A stretch of DNA of 33,590 bases from Alphaproteobacteria bacterium (GCA_002401965.1 NVUR01000029.1:1-33590); one strand, 5' to 3'. Shown: positions 6,977-15,812, numbered from the stretch's first letter. Numbers and translations: made by a program. The notes: generated by a model not told the origin, from the letters alone.

Positions 6977-7811
6977 TCATCCTTTCGATTGTGTAATCTC
7001 TATCATGCTTCAGCGCAGGAACAGCCGCCCGCGCCTTCCTTACTGAGGCAACATCAAAATCCGCAAGGATAACGCCCTCTTCCTCGTCGGCTTGGGCAAT
7101 AATACTGCCCCATGGATCAATTATAATGGAATGGCCATACGTTTTACGTCCGCCTTCATGCTCGCCCACTTGTGCGGCGGCAATAACGTAACTGCCCGTT
7201 TCAATGGCACGTGCGCGCAGTAAGGTTTCCCAATGCGCCTGCCCCGTCGGAACAGTAAACGCCGCAGGAACACACAAAACATTTGCACCACTTTGCGCGA
7301 GAGACCGATAAAGGCAGGCAAAGCGAAGGTCGTAGCAAATACTTAAACCAGCAGTGAAATCATCATCAATATTGGCAGTAACAGCAACATTTCCTGATGC
7401 CATAACATCACTTTCGCAATATGTTTCACCATTGGGTAAATCAACATCAAAGAGGTGAATTTTATCATACACCGCCTGCACACGCCCATCGGGAGAAAAT
7501 AAGAATGACCGATTAAGGAGCTTCTCCCCCTCCGCCTCCTTAACCGCCATAGAGCCGATCAATAACTTAATACCAAGCTCACGCGCCAAAGCGGCAAAGA
7601 AAGGCACACCGACATGGGCGTCCTGCGACTTTGCACTGTCCAGCTTTAACGCTGCTGGTGTGCGAATATGGCATGTATTTTCGGGCGTTACGACAAATGT
7701 CGCGCCGTGTGCCGCAGCCTCGCGAATGAAATGCGCGGCCTTTTCTAAATTCTCTTGAATATCGGGGCTGCTTGTCATTTGCACGCAAGCCACTTTTAAA
7801 ATATCAGCCAT
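6963..7811 (-). CDS. carbon-nitrogen hydrolase (Nit2/omega-amidase-like), 282 aa
   Basis: Nitrilase-superfamily amidase, cytosolic. The Glu-Lys-Cys triad is complete: Glu44 in VTPENT, Lys117 in YDKIHLFDVD and Cys159 in LSICYDLRF. KIHLFDVD and YDLRF are hallmarks of the Nit1/Nit2 branch, whose members hydrolyse deaminated glutathione or alpha-ketoglutaramate. Which of these this enzyme uses cannot be decided here. It lies directly after the glutaredoxin gene (8-bp overlap), an arrangement seen in many alphaproteobacteria and consistent with a glutathione-repair role. The downstream metC overlaps by 14 bp. Confidence 0.92.
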   Translation of the reverse strand: MADILKVACVQMTSSPDIQENLEKAAHFIREAAAHGATFVVTPENTCHIRTPAALKLDSAKSQDAHVGVPFFAALARELGIKLLIGSMAVKEAEGEKLLNRSFLFSPDGRVQAVYDKIHLFDVDLPNGETYCESDVMASGNVAVTANIDDDFTAGLSICYDLRFACLYRSLAQSGANVLCVPAAFTVPTGQAHWETLLRARAIETGSYVIAAAQVGEHEGGRKTYGHSIIIDPWGSIIAQADEEEGVILADFDVASVRKARAAVPALKHDRDYTIERMNDER

Positions 7812-8061
7812 TTAAAACGTCATCCAGTTTTCCTTGCGCGTCCAAAGCATGCAATTCATCGCAACCGCCGTAATGCTTATCACCAACGAAGATTTGAGGA
7901 ACGGATTTTGGCCCGCCTGTGCGCTCTATCATTTTGGCGCGCGCGGCATCATCGCCCGTAATATCGTAAGTGGTGTAAGTCACCCCTTTGGAATCAAGCA
8001 ACGCCTTTGCCCGCGTGCAATACGGACATGTCGACCATGTATATATTTCTATTTTTGCCAT
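7804..8061 (-). CDS. grxC: glutaredoxin 3 (class I, dithiol), 85 aa
   Basis: Small thiol-disulfide oxidoreductase that uses glutathione to reduce protein and mixed disulfides in the cytosol. It has a thioredoxin fold with the dithiol active site CPYC (Cys12, Cys15), the cis-Pro motif SVPQIF and the glutathione-binding GGCDEL. The start is the ATG at 8061, preceded by AAGGAG; an in-frame extension to 8106 has no support. Its stop overlaps the next gene's start. comF lies 84 bp upstream on the same strand, in the usual alphaproteobacterial order. Confidence 0.95.
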   Translation of the reverse strand: MAKIEIYTWSTCPYCTRAKALLDSKGVTYTTYDITGDDAARAKMIERTGGPKSVPQIFVGDKHYGGCDELHALDAQGKLDDVLNG

Positions 8062-8145
8062 TTTATATCTCCTTACGGTATTACGAATAATGGTGGATTC
8101 TAACACGACATAAAGACAAAAATATAGTGATTAATATCATCCATA

Positions 8146-8904
8146 TCACGAATCAAAAACAACGCGCGCCAAAGTCAGGACATCAACCTGCCCTGCGCCG
8201 TGGTGATATAACAGTTTTGCACACTCATTCACCGTTGCACCCGTTGTTAAAACATCATCAATCAGGACAATAGATTTGCCCTTTATCATGTCCCGATATT
8301 TGGGAGAAACATCAAAAGCCTTTTGCACATTTTTGGTACGCTCATCACTGGTTAGATGCCCTTGAGACGGTGTTGCGCGCACACGCTTCATCGCGGTGGG
8401 TAAGTGCGGAATATCGCTGGATTTTGATAACGCACCGGCAATTAAAGCCGCCTGATTATAACGCCGCATAATCAATCGCGCAGGATGCAACGGCACGGGA
8501 ATAAGGTAATCCGCCTGCCCTAACATTTCTTTCCCCGCTTGTTTTAACCACGGCACAAAGGATTGAATAACATGCGTTTTATCACCATGCTTAAACCCCA
8601 AAATAAGACCACGGCTGATATCATTATATTGAAGAGCAGCACGCGCAGAATAATAAACAGGCGGCGTTTCCAAACACGTCACACACCGCGCATTTCCTTC
8701 CGTTTCGAACGCTAAAGGCACGCCACAATGCGCGCATAACGGATCGGCAATAAACACAAGATCCCGCCACGCATCGGATGAAATCATGCCTTGTGCATCA
8801 ACAATATCACCCGTCACCGGACAACGCGGCGGCAAAATAAGGTTAAGCCCATCCGCAAGAATAGACTTCAATGTTGATTGTGCATGCGCGTAAAGAGGCT
8901 TCAT
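8146..8904 (-). CDS. comF: ComF-family phosphoribosyltransferase-like protein, 252 aa
   Basis: ComF homologue, linked to DNA uptake in competent bacteria; the precise reaction is not established, and the gene occurs widely in non-competent alphaproteobacteria. The N-terminus has a zinc-ribbon-like set of cysteines (Cys28, then CAHC at 57-60 and CVTC at 74-77). Conserved segments follow: LGFKHGDKTH, LIPVPLHPARLIMRRYNQA and the PRPP-binding loop SIVLIDDVLTTGAT (211-224). The length is typical. It starts divergently from the 9023 gene across a 118-bp gap that must hold both promoters. Confidence 0.93.
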   Translation of the reverse strand: MKPLYAHAQSTLKSILADGLNLILPPRCPVTGDIVDAQGMISSDAWRDLVFIADPLCAHCGVPLAFETEGNARCVTCLETPPVYYSARAALQYNDISRGLILGFKHGDKTHVIQSFVPWLKQAGKEMLGQADYLIPVPLHPARLIMRRYNQAALIAGALSKSSDIPHLPTAMKRVRATPSQGHLTSDERTKNVQKAFDVSPKYRDMIKGKSIVLIDDVLTTGATVNECAKLLYHHGAGQVDVLTLARVVFDS

Positions 8905-9022
8905 ATTTCACGGACTTCATATATAATTCGTGCGTTTTCCTTCCGATAATTGTATGATGCATCGCTTGGAAAAGCAAAAAAAACCATATATAAAAGCGGG
9001 ATAAAAAAAAGAATTAAGGCTC

Positions 9023-11716
9023 ATGACAGAGACAGATAACACCGACCTATTCAAAGACGAAACAATAGATTATATCGAAGAGCGTAATTATATGCTCAAA
9101 GATATACCCTATAACGTTGTGCATCGCGCATGGTTTACCCTGTCGCATCTGTTGCTTGATGAAGGTGCGAAGGTGCTGGATATGGGATGTAATGATGGTG
9201 AGCTGACCTATGCGATGGCCGTCCTAAACCCGAAAGTGCGCTTTATTGGTGTTGATAAAAGTAAAAAGACCATCCGCGTTGCCAAAGAAAAATACCAAAC
9301 ACATAATCTGGAATTCAAGATCGGCGATGTCTCCAGTGATCTGTTTGAGCCAGAATCCATTGATGCCATCATAAATTCCTATATCTTGCATCAGGTATTT
9401 TCCAATGCACGTTATAATGAGCGCATCATCACCGACACATTGCGAAAGCAATTTTCGATGCTGAAAAATGACGGGACAATGTTTATCCGTGATTACACAA
9501 AACCAGAAGGCACAGACTTTGTCCTGCTGGAAATGCATGATGAGGACAGCATAAGTGACGAACTGGCCGATCTATGTGAAGCCGATCTTCTGGTTTGGTA
9601 TTCAGAACATGCACGCCCGAAACAAGATCCTGGCTGTGGTGGTTTCTTTTTAGAGGAACTCCCCCCGCGTTTTCCGCGTACACGATTATTCCGCCTGCCC
9701 TATAAATGGGCTTATGAATTTATCATGCGTAAAGATAATCGCGAGATTTGGGAAAGCCGCCTGCCCTTTGAATACACATATTTCACCGTTCAGGAATTCA
9801 GAAGAGAGCTGCGCGCCCTTGGTGCGCGCGTACAATATTCCGCGCCGCATTGGGATGATGAGTACATCAAAAAGAACTTTGACGGACATTTCAGATTACT
9901 ACAGCTGGATGGTGAACCTCTGGGCGATCCGCCAACCAGCTTTATCGCAGTGGCGCGCAAACAGCCGGAACGTGCCAGTCTAAACATAAAAGAAAGACGC
10001 ATCACGCAAGATGAAACAGGCGTATTAGAAGTCAAGACATTGCGCGACCAAAAAGACGGCACGCTGGTCGACGTTATTACGCGTAACAGAGAGCTGGCCG
10101 AAATTCTGCCCTATCGCCTTGATGAAGATAACCGCCTGTTCATTTACCTGCACGATGGTGTTGTGCGCGGCATCACCAACGCCGTCAGACGCAGCGGCGT
10201 TAACATTGACGGGCGCGAATGGTCAGGCCATATGCTAGAGGCCATTACCACCGATTATGAAGAAATTCTTGGTTTAGGGAGTATTACCCCTGAAAATACA
10301 AAGGACTTTGCAAAATCATATATTGGCCTGAAAGCGCAGAAACAAAGCCTGATTGAAGCAGGGCCACTTTATTACCCTGATCCCAATTATATTGATGAGC
10401 GCGTACACACCTTCTATTTACCCGTACAAGACAGCAAAAAGAAGATAGCTCCAAAACGAGACATCCTTGAGCCTCACCGTTTTCAAGCAAAAGGCATTAT
10501 CCGCGAATTTAGCGCACAAAATGTTCTGGATGCGGTTGCCGTTGGCCTTATTCCAAATTCAAGGTTGGAACTGCAAATCCTTTCACTGATGCAACACCTG
10601 AAAGTCAAGGCGGAGAACTGGATCAGCAGAGATATAAACATCGCGGCAGGTGAAGTGACGCGAACATTCAAAGTGCGTGACTTCCTGAAACAGATCAGTA
10701 ATTCTGACAAACGTTTTAAAGAGGTTAAAGGATCTGCTGGACAATTACGGACGATAAACTCCATTTTTGTGGAAGAAGGCCAAAGTCAGGGCGGACGAAC
10801 AGGCATTTCATCGGAAAGCGTTGATTTTGCCTTATCAGATGAGAAAACCGTCAATACCGCGGTTGTTCTTCCCCTGACAAAAAGCCTTAAAGGCGATATT
10901 CATGCTGGTTTCATGATAAAGCATATGCCCGTGCCACAACGCTTTGAAGGCAATGGTCTAAGCGTCAGCGCGCCGCAATTTAATATTCCCAAAGAGATCA
11001 CCAACTATAAAATGCTCAAACAATTCATCGCCGAGAAATTCGGGGTTACGCCTGATTTGGTTATCAAATTGGGGGAGAGCTATTTCAGCCATATCGGGAT
11101 TACACCGCAACGCATTCACCCCTTTGCGGTGACTTCCCCGCCTGAAGTATTCAAAACACCAGGCATAACTTTTATTCCAATTTATCAATATATGTTGCTC
11201 TGGAAATCTATTTCCAAGGAACAGCATTTCATGACAATATTGGCGCGGGCATATCGTTACCTGCCAGGACATATGAAATTGCAAGCCAAGCGCGATGTTA
11301 AAATTATACTGGATGATATATTCAAAACCGCGCAGCCAGATTGGTCGATGCCCGATGCTATACCGCCGACCCAATCACAAACCACGCAAGCAAAAAAGAA
11401 AGATGACGATGATGAGGTAAAACCAAAAGCACCGTCACAAACCGCCAGTAAAGGCAAAAGTGCGAAGAAAAAAGAAAAGAAAGAAAAGCGTAAGAGAAAG
11501 AAACTCGGTCTCAGCGGGGCAAAAGATGACAATTTGGAAGCGGACAGCGCAGAAGCATCAGGTGATCCGGAAAGCCTTGAAGAAGAAAATAAGAAAAGAG
11601 AAGCGGCAAAGTATCTGGATATCAGCTTGATCGAAGATTTCGAGAACGAAATAGACGCAATCAGAGAAGCCCTGGAAGAAGAGCAAGATAACGAGCCTAA
11701 GCCAGAAAAATGGTAA
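9023..11716 (+). CDS. SAM methyltransferase fused to two degenerate Nudix-like domains, 897 aa
   Basis: Residues 1-310 form a class I SAM-dependent methyltransferase: motif I VLDMGCNDGE (51-60), the acidic loop FIGVDKS (74-80), and a GDV segment around 101. Residues about 320-530 have the layout of an ADP-ribose-pyrophosphatase-like Nudix fold. They include a decayed box (EAITTDYEEILG, 406-417), the strand YYPDPNYIDERVHTFYLP (450-467), and the tail REFSAQNVLDAVAVGLIP. Residues about 610-770 look like a second Nudix copy with no catalytic box (LGESYFSHIGITPQRIHPFA, 683-702). The C-terminus (about 790-830) is Lys-rich and then strongly acidic and helical. No signal peptide is present. Its last 7 nt overlap the next gene, which encodes another methyltransferase. 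The methyltransferase call is firm and the Nudix calls are my inference. Confidence 0.8.
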   Translation: MTETDNTDLFKDETIDYIEERNYMLKDIPYNVVHRAWFTLSHLLLDEGAKVLDMGCNDGELTYAMAVLNPKVRFIGVDKSKKTIRVAKEKYQTHNLEFKIGDVSSDLFEPESIDAIINSYILHQVFSNARYNERIITDTLRKQFSMLKNDGTMFIRDYTKPEGTDFVLLEMHDEDSISDELADLCEADLLVWYSEHARPKQDPGCGGFFLEELPPRFPRTRLFRLPYKWAYEFIMRKDNREIWESRLPFEYTYFTVQEFRRELRALGARVQYSAPHWDDEYIKKNFDGHFRLLQLDGEPLGDPPTSFIAVARKQPERASLNIKERRITQDETGVLEVKTLRDQKDGTLVDVITRNRELAEILPYRLDEDNRLFIYLHDGVVRGITNAVRRSGVNIDGREWSGHMLEAITTDYEEILGLGSITPENTKDFAKSYIGLKAQKQSLIEAGPLYYPDPNYIDERVHTFYLPVQDSKKKIAPKRDILEPHRFQAKGIIREFSAQNVLDAVAVGLIPNSRLELQILSLMQHLKVKAENWISRDINIAAGEVTRTFKVRDFLKQISNSDKRFKEVKGSAGQLRTINSIFVEEGQSQGGRTGISSESVDFALSDEKTVNTAVVLPLTKSLKGDIHAGFMIKHMPVPQRFEGNGLSVSAPQFNIPKEITNYKMLKQFIAEKFGVTPDLVIKLGESYFSHIGITPQRIHPFAVTSPPEVFKTPGITFIPIYQYMLLWKSISKEQHFMTILARAYRYLPGHMKLQAKRDVKIILDDIFKTAQPDWSMPDAIPPTQSQTTQAKKKDDDDEVKPKAPSQTASKGKSAKKKEKKEKRKRKKLGLSGAKDDNLEADSAEASGDPESLEEENKKREAAKYLDISLIEDFENEIDAIREALEEEQDNEPKPEKW

Positions 11717-12618
11717 CATCACCGCAAACCAGCAATGATATCCTTATATTTGATCGCGAACTGGTCAAACATAAAAGACAACGCGCCGCGCGTAATTTTT
11801 CAGATCACGACTTCTTATTCCAATGGAGTAAAAACCAGCTCTGCGAACGTTTGCACGACATTAACCGCACTTTCGATACCGCCCTGCATATCGGGTCGCG
11901 CAGCCCGATATCAGCACACCATGATAAAATTGGCACAATGTTTACATTGGATTTACCAGATACACCCGTAGAGCCTTGCGCGCCGTATATTCAAGCATCA
12001 GAAGAATTTCTACCCATTGCCCCAAAAAGCATGGATTTAATCCTCAGTAATTTGAATTTGCATACGGTAAATGATTTACCCGGAACTTTGCTGCAAATCC
12101 GTAACAGCCTGAAAGATGACGGGTTATTTATGGCGTCTATTTTCGGCGGTGAAACCCTGCACGAACTTAGAAAAACCATCGCAGAGATTGAGCTTTCTAT
12201 GTTAGGCGGTATAAGCCCCCGCATCGCACCTTTCGCCGATAAACCGCAAATGGGCGACTTACTACAACGCGCCAACCTTCACTTACCAATCATTGATTCC
12301 GAAATAATTACAGTAACTTATGATAATGTTTTCAAACTATTACATGATGTTCGTGGAATGGGTGAAGGCAATACAATCATTAACAGAAATAAGACACCGC
12401 TTAACAAGGAATTCTTTATGCGGCTCGCCCAAAAATACCATGAAAATTTTGCCGAGCAAGACGGACGTATTGTCGCATCTTTCGAGATTATCTTCCTACA
12501 TGGTTGGGCACCGCACAGCTCGCAGCAAAAGCCTCTGCGCCCGGGCAGTGCGAAAAACAGCCTCGCCGAAGCCCTCGGCTCCACAGAAATAAAAACCGGA
12601 GAAAAAACAACGCCGTGA
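11710..12618 (+). CDS. NDUFAF5/BioC-like methyltransferase-domain protein, 302 aa
   Basis: Homologue of the alphaproteobacterial protein related to mitochondrial NDUFAF5, an assembly factor acting on an arginine of a complex I subunit. Supporting segments are DILIFDRELVKHKRQRAA at the N-terminus, MDLILSNLNLHTVNDLPG (108-125) and the subfamily signature ELSMLGGISPRIAPFADK (161-178). The usual glycine-rich SAM motif I is eroded: the expected place reads ALHIGSRSPIS (58-68), so activity is doubtful. The gene normally lies next to comF; here the 897-aa fusion gene comes between. ATG overlaps the previous stop (ATGGTAA), and GTGA joins it to gloB. Confidence 0.85.
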   Translation: MVTSPQTSNDILIFDRELVKHKRQRAARNFSDHDFLFQWSKNQLCERLHDINRTFDTALHIGSRSPISAHHDKIGTMFTLDLPDTPVEPCAPYIQASEEFLPIAPKSMDLILSNLNLHTVNDLPGTLLQIRNSLKDDGLFMASIFGGETLHELRKTIAEIELSMLGGISPRIAPFADKPQMGDLLQRANLHLPIIDSEIITVTYDNVFKLLHDVRGMGEGNTIINRNKTPLNKEFFMRLAQKYHENFAEQDGRIVASFEIIFLHGWAPHSSQQKPLRPGSAKNSLAEALGSTEIKTGEKTTP

Positions 12619-13331
12619 TTGATATTCAAATCATCCCTATTCTAAAAGATAATTATGCCTATCTTCTGCAATCACCTTGCGGAAAAGTGGCTGTTCTCGA
12701 CCCTGGGGAAGCCGATCCGATTATAGAGATTTTAAGCGCGCAAGGCTTACACCCAGATTTCATTTTAAACACCCATTACCACTGGGATCACACAGATGGC
12801 AACGCCGCACTAAAACGCAAATACGGCGCACAAATCATTGCCCCTGAAAAGGAAGCCGCGCTTATAAAGGGCATTGATATCGCCGTAACAGAAGGTGATA
12901 TTTTTACATTTGGCACAGAAAACGCACAAATCATCGAAACACATGGACATACACGCGGCGGGGTTTGTTTTTACTTCGAAGACAGCACCACCATATTTAC
13001 CGGAGATACATTATTCTCCCTAGGCTGCGGTCGCCTTGAAGGCACAGCACAAGACATGTTTGAGGGATTTCAAAAAATCATGGCCTTACCCGATGAAACC
13101 CTAATCTATTGCGGACATGAATATACACGCGGAAATGCGGGGTTCTGTCTTTCTCAAGACCGCGATAATGAGGATTTAAAGAAGCGCATAGAACAAATCA
13201 AAACCCTACGCGCTGACGGACAACCAACAATTCCAACAACGCTGGCTCTGGAAAAGAAAACGAACATCTTCATGCAAGCAAAAAGCGCGAAAGAATTCGC
13301 CGCGCTTCGCCTTAAGAAAGATAATTTCTAG
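12615..13331 (+). CDS. gloB: hydroxyacylglutathione hydrolase (glyoxalase II), 238 aa
   Basis: Metallo-beta-lactamase-fold thioesterase that hydrolyses S-lactoylglutathione in methylglyoxal detoxification. The binuclear metal site is complete: His54, His56, Asp58 and His59 in THYHWDH, His112 in THGHTRGG, Asp131 in FTGDTLFSLGCGRLEGT and His168 in CGHEYT. I place the start at the GTG (12615), which overlaps the preceding TGA as GTGA; GGAG lies about 12 nt upstream. This start gives the family's N-terminus (IDIQIIPILKDNYAYLL). The longer in-frame ATG at 12504 lies deep inside the upstream gene. It is the last gene of the three-gene operon and converges on the 13339-13680 gene, 7 bp away. Confidence 0.95.
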   Translation: MIDIQIIPILKDNYAYLLQSPCGKVAVLDPGEADPIIEILSAQGLHPDFILNTHYHWDHTDGNAALKRKYGAQIIAPEKEAALIKGIDIAVTEGDIFTFGTENAQIIETHGHTRGGVCFYFEDSTTIFTGDTLFSLGCGRLEGTAQDMFEGFQKIMALPDETLIYCGHEYTRGNAGFCLSQDRDNEDLKKRIEQIKTLRADGQPTIPTTLALEKKTNIFMQAKSAKEFAALRLKKDNF

Positions 13332-13338
13332 GTCAATA

Positions 13339-13680
13339 TTAGCTTTGCGGCTTACGTGGCGCGCGACGGCGACGTGGTGCAGATTTCTGAATAATAGGCT
13401 GCGACCCAATTTCTGCACTTCCAACATCATCAAGGATAGACGCACCTGCCCCCTTATTACTGGATTTATGTGAAGGAATTGGTAATGGCTTTGCTGTCAC
13501 TTTTTCACGCTCACTTACGGCCAGATCAATTTCCAAGCGGGAAGAAACCTTACGCAACTCATGTATAGCAGAGTGCAATTCCTCTTGCGCTTTCTTATCC
13601 TGCTTTTTTGAATCCCATGCCTCATGGGCAACCAAACAGTTCTGCGACGTTTCTTTCAATCGTGTTTGAATATCGTCCAT
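13339..13680 (-). CDS. hypothetical protein, 113 aa, helical with a basic tail
   Basis: Not recognised. Residues 1-60 are charged and helical and may form a coiled coil (KKAQEELHSAIHELRKVSSR). A flexible Ser/Gly linker follows, and the C-terminus is strongly basic (APRRRRAPRKPQ), which suggests nucleic-acid or ribosome contact; that is inference. GAGGAG lies about 10 nt before the ATG at 13680. It is a single gene converging on gloB. Confidence 0.7.
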   Translation of the reverse strand: MDDIQTRLKETSQNCLVAHEAWDSKKQDKKAQEELHSAIHELRKVSSRLEIDLAVSEREKVTAKPLPIPSHKSSNKGAGASILDDVGSAEIGSQPIIQKSAPRRRRAPRKPQS

Positions 13681-14055
13681 GTATAAAAGCTCCTCTAATA
13701 TTAAATTCTAAGCGCACACCATATCCATTTGACGCACCATACGCAAGTCAATTGACGATAACGAAGTAAAACGTGATGTTGAACATTTATTGACAGCATT
13801 TAATTTGTTCTATACTGACGATTACATGCATTGAATTAGGCGCAATACCTACTAATTCTCACCCCCTTGTGGCGTAAAATATGCGCCACAAACAACGCCG
13901 AAAATTGAAAATATCTTGCTAAATTGGAAGCAGTACGCTATTCTTGGTGTAAATAAGTATAAAAATTTGGGTTCAAAATCGCAAACGATACGCCCCTATC
14001 ATAAGGGATAATATCGAGCCATAGAACAAGGCCACACAAATTAAACGGTGAATTA
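13681..14055. other. 375-bp gap with promoter-like elements and a dyad
   Basis: Intergenic DNA between two divergent genes. It contains TTGACA (13790-13795) with TATACT (13811-13816) at a short 15-bp spacing on the plus strand, and a perfect 8-bp dyad (13867-13891). The rest, including 13900-14055, is AT-rich, with no coding frame that I would support. Confidence 0.5.
13867..13891. repeat. 8-bp perfect inverted repeat
   Basis: TTGTGGCG (13867-13874) and CGCCACAA (13884-13891) flank a 9-nt AT-rich centre. It lies downstream of the promoter-like pair at 13790-13816 and about 165 bp before the HExxH gene. No T-run follows on either strand, so an operator or mRNA-leader hairpin is likelier than a terminator. 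Confidence 0.5.
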
Positions 14056-15648
14056 ATGAGGTTTTTACAAGATATCAAAAGCATCTTTATTGATGATTTT
14101 CAGGCAGGAGCAGAGGAAATATCTGACCTGCCCGTTGTGTTTGTTGACCCCAACAAACTTCATCACAAGGAGGGCGGCGTTCATCCTGATGCCTTAAATA
14201 TACTTAAAGATATGATCAATGAACAAAAACCCGGCTTAGGTGATAAGTTCACTGATGATGATGTTATACAACACCTTCAACAAGGACAGTTTTCATCTAA
14301 AAGAAAATTTCAAGGTGAGGATCTATGTATTATTAACATGCCGACCTCTGACCGTGACCATAAAAACGAAATGGCTCCATTTCTATCGAATAATGATCTT
14401 GATAGAATAAAATCAATTCCAGGCGCTGATAGCCACTGGGATCGTATTATTGGCATGCATGAGGGCGCACATTGCAACCAAGACACCTCTGACAGTAGCG
14501 GTTTTGGGATATTAAGGCTAGAGATTGGAGCAGATCAAGCTGCTATCGACTGGTTGGTAGAAAATAATCTTAATGATATAGCACAAGCATTCAAGGATTA
14601 CCGTACGCTCGGTGCCTCTAGCGGTATAGTACAAGGAATAGGCAGACCTGGTGATTTACAACATGCAACTGGCAGTTTCCTTAACCTCAGGGACGGTAGC
14701 CCCCACTTGCCTATGGATCTTTTGGATAAGAATATGCATATTTCAGAATTCCAATCTGAAATAACCAAAGAAGTCGCTCTATTAAAAGGCATTGAGCATC
14801 ATGATGCTGAAATGATGCGTTATGATGATCCAAAAAAGTTTGCTGAAGCTGCACAGGATGCGATTGATAAAGGGCAACTAAAACGCCCCAATCCATATAC
14901 AGAAAAGCTCGCACAAGACTACATAAAGAGTTTTGATGGAGAAAAATTCGCCCCCATTGAACGACCACCGCTGGGGAAGGCACTCATCGGATTTGAAGAA
15001 AAGATGATGCAAGAAGTTATGACCACACATAATATATCTGAATTTGAAGCGCAGAAAATGCGGCATAATGATCCAGAAAAATTTATTACAACTTTAGAGG
15101 ATGCCCTTGGAAAAGGTCGAATTAATACAGATCCTGCTCCATATACAGAAGCCATAATAAGGGATTATACAGAAAGCTTCAGAAGGCAAATTATTGAAAC
15201 AAAGCCAAAACCACAATGGCATAATCCACATGCCTCAGCAGAAAACAATATTCAGGACAAAGCCCTGCTTGCATCTAATGTATCTTCTGAAAATTTTAAA
15301 GTTAGTGATAATGGTAATACATTTACCTCAACCCCCACCCAAGATATGGACACCAACACACCCAATGGCGTAACGGTTCATAGTGATTTATCTTCGGTTT
15401 TACCACCGGATGCGACGTTGACAGTGCAATCAAATGCCCCTAGTGGCGTTGCGTTGGTTGCAGATATCGTACCGACAGCGCAGATTAACGTCATTAATGA
15501 CAATGGTAATGTCATTAAGCTGGAGCAGCAGCAGGCGTTAGAGCAACAACTCCAGCTGGAGCAACAACAAGTAGTACAGCAGCAAGAATTAGCACAACAG
15601 CAGCAATTACAGCAAAATCAAACTATGGAATTCAAAATACCTGTTTAA
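14056..15648 (+). CDS. putative HExxH metallopeptidase-like protein with tandem repeats and Gln-rich tail, 530 aa
   Basis: Not a family I can name. His135-Glu136-Gly-Ala-His139 (GMHEGAHCN) is a zincin-type motif. Seventeen residues later comes Glu156 in LEIGADQAAIDWL, resembling the ExxAD third-ligand helix of gluzincin-like enzymes. Two modules of about 62 residues (233-294 and 313-375) repeat the pattern MRYDDPKKF / MRHNDPEKF, then a DALGKG-like turn, then PYTEKLAQDY / PYTEAIIRDY. Residues 380-480 are a Ser/Thr/Asn-rich linker and 488-522 are dominated by LEQQQ-type Gln runs. No N-terminal signal peptide is seen. The start ATG at 14056 has only a weak ribosome site. The base composition looks more AT-rich than the housekeeping neighbours and the gene stands alone. 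A secreted effector is one hypothesis. Confidence 0.78.
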   Translation: MRFLQDIKSIFIDDFQAGAEEISDLPVVFVDPNKLHHKEGGVHPDALNILKDMINEQKPGLGDKFTDDDVIQHLQQGQFSSKRKFQGEDLCIINMPTSDRDHKNEMAPFLSNNDLDRIKSIPGADSHWDRIIGMHEGAHCNQDTSDSSGFGILRLEIGADQAAIDWLVENNLNDIAQAFKDYRTLGASSGIVQGIGRPGDLQHATGSFLNLRDGSPHLPMDLLDKNMHISEFQSEITKEVALLKGIEHHDAEMMRYDDPKKFAEAAQDAIDKGQLKRPNPYTEKLAQDYIKSFDGEKFAPIERPPLGKALIGFEEKMMQEVMTTHNISEFEAQKMRHNDPEKFITTLEDALGKGRINTDPAPYTEAIIRDYTESFRRQIIETKPKPQWHNPHASAENNIQDKALLASNVSSENFKVSDNGNTFTSTPTQDMDTNTPNGVTVHSDLSSVLPPDATLTVQSNAPSGVALVADIVPTAQINVINDNGNVIKLEQQQALEQQLQLEQQQVVQQQELAQQQQLQQNQTMEFKIPV

Positions 15649-15689
15649 CCTATTGTAGAATAAATGTTTTTTTATAATTCTTTGACGTT

Positions 15690-15812
15690 ATGCCTTTGAA
15701 ATATGATACAAAATCTCCTCTATTACCTGAAGAAGACCAGATAAACTGCATTCTCCCTTATTTTCCAGCCTGTCGCGGCATTCATCATATAGTCGATTTA
15801 ATAAATAACTGA
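15690..15812 (+). CDS. possible 40-aa small protein
   Basis: An ATG-to-TGA frame in the 241-bp gap before hisG encodes a 40-residue peptide with a non-repetitive, protein-like composition (LLPEEDQINCILPYFPACRG). There is no clear ribosome site before the ATG. I cannot assign it; it may be a chance frame, a leader peptide or a gene remnant. Confidence 0.2.
   Translation: MPLKYDTKSPLLPEEDQINCILPYFPACRGIHHIVDLINN

Noticed and set aside
10958-11374. 138-codon frame antisense to the methyltransferase fusion
   Set aside because: Shadow of the sense gene, no ribosome site or recognisable product.
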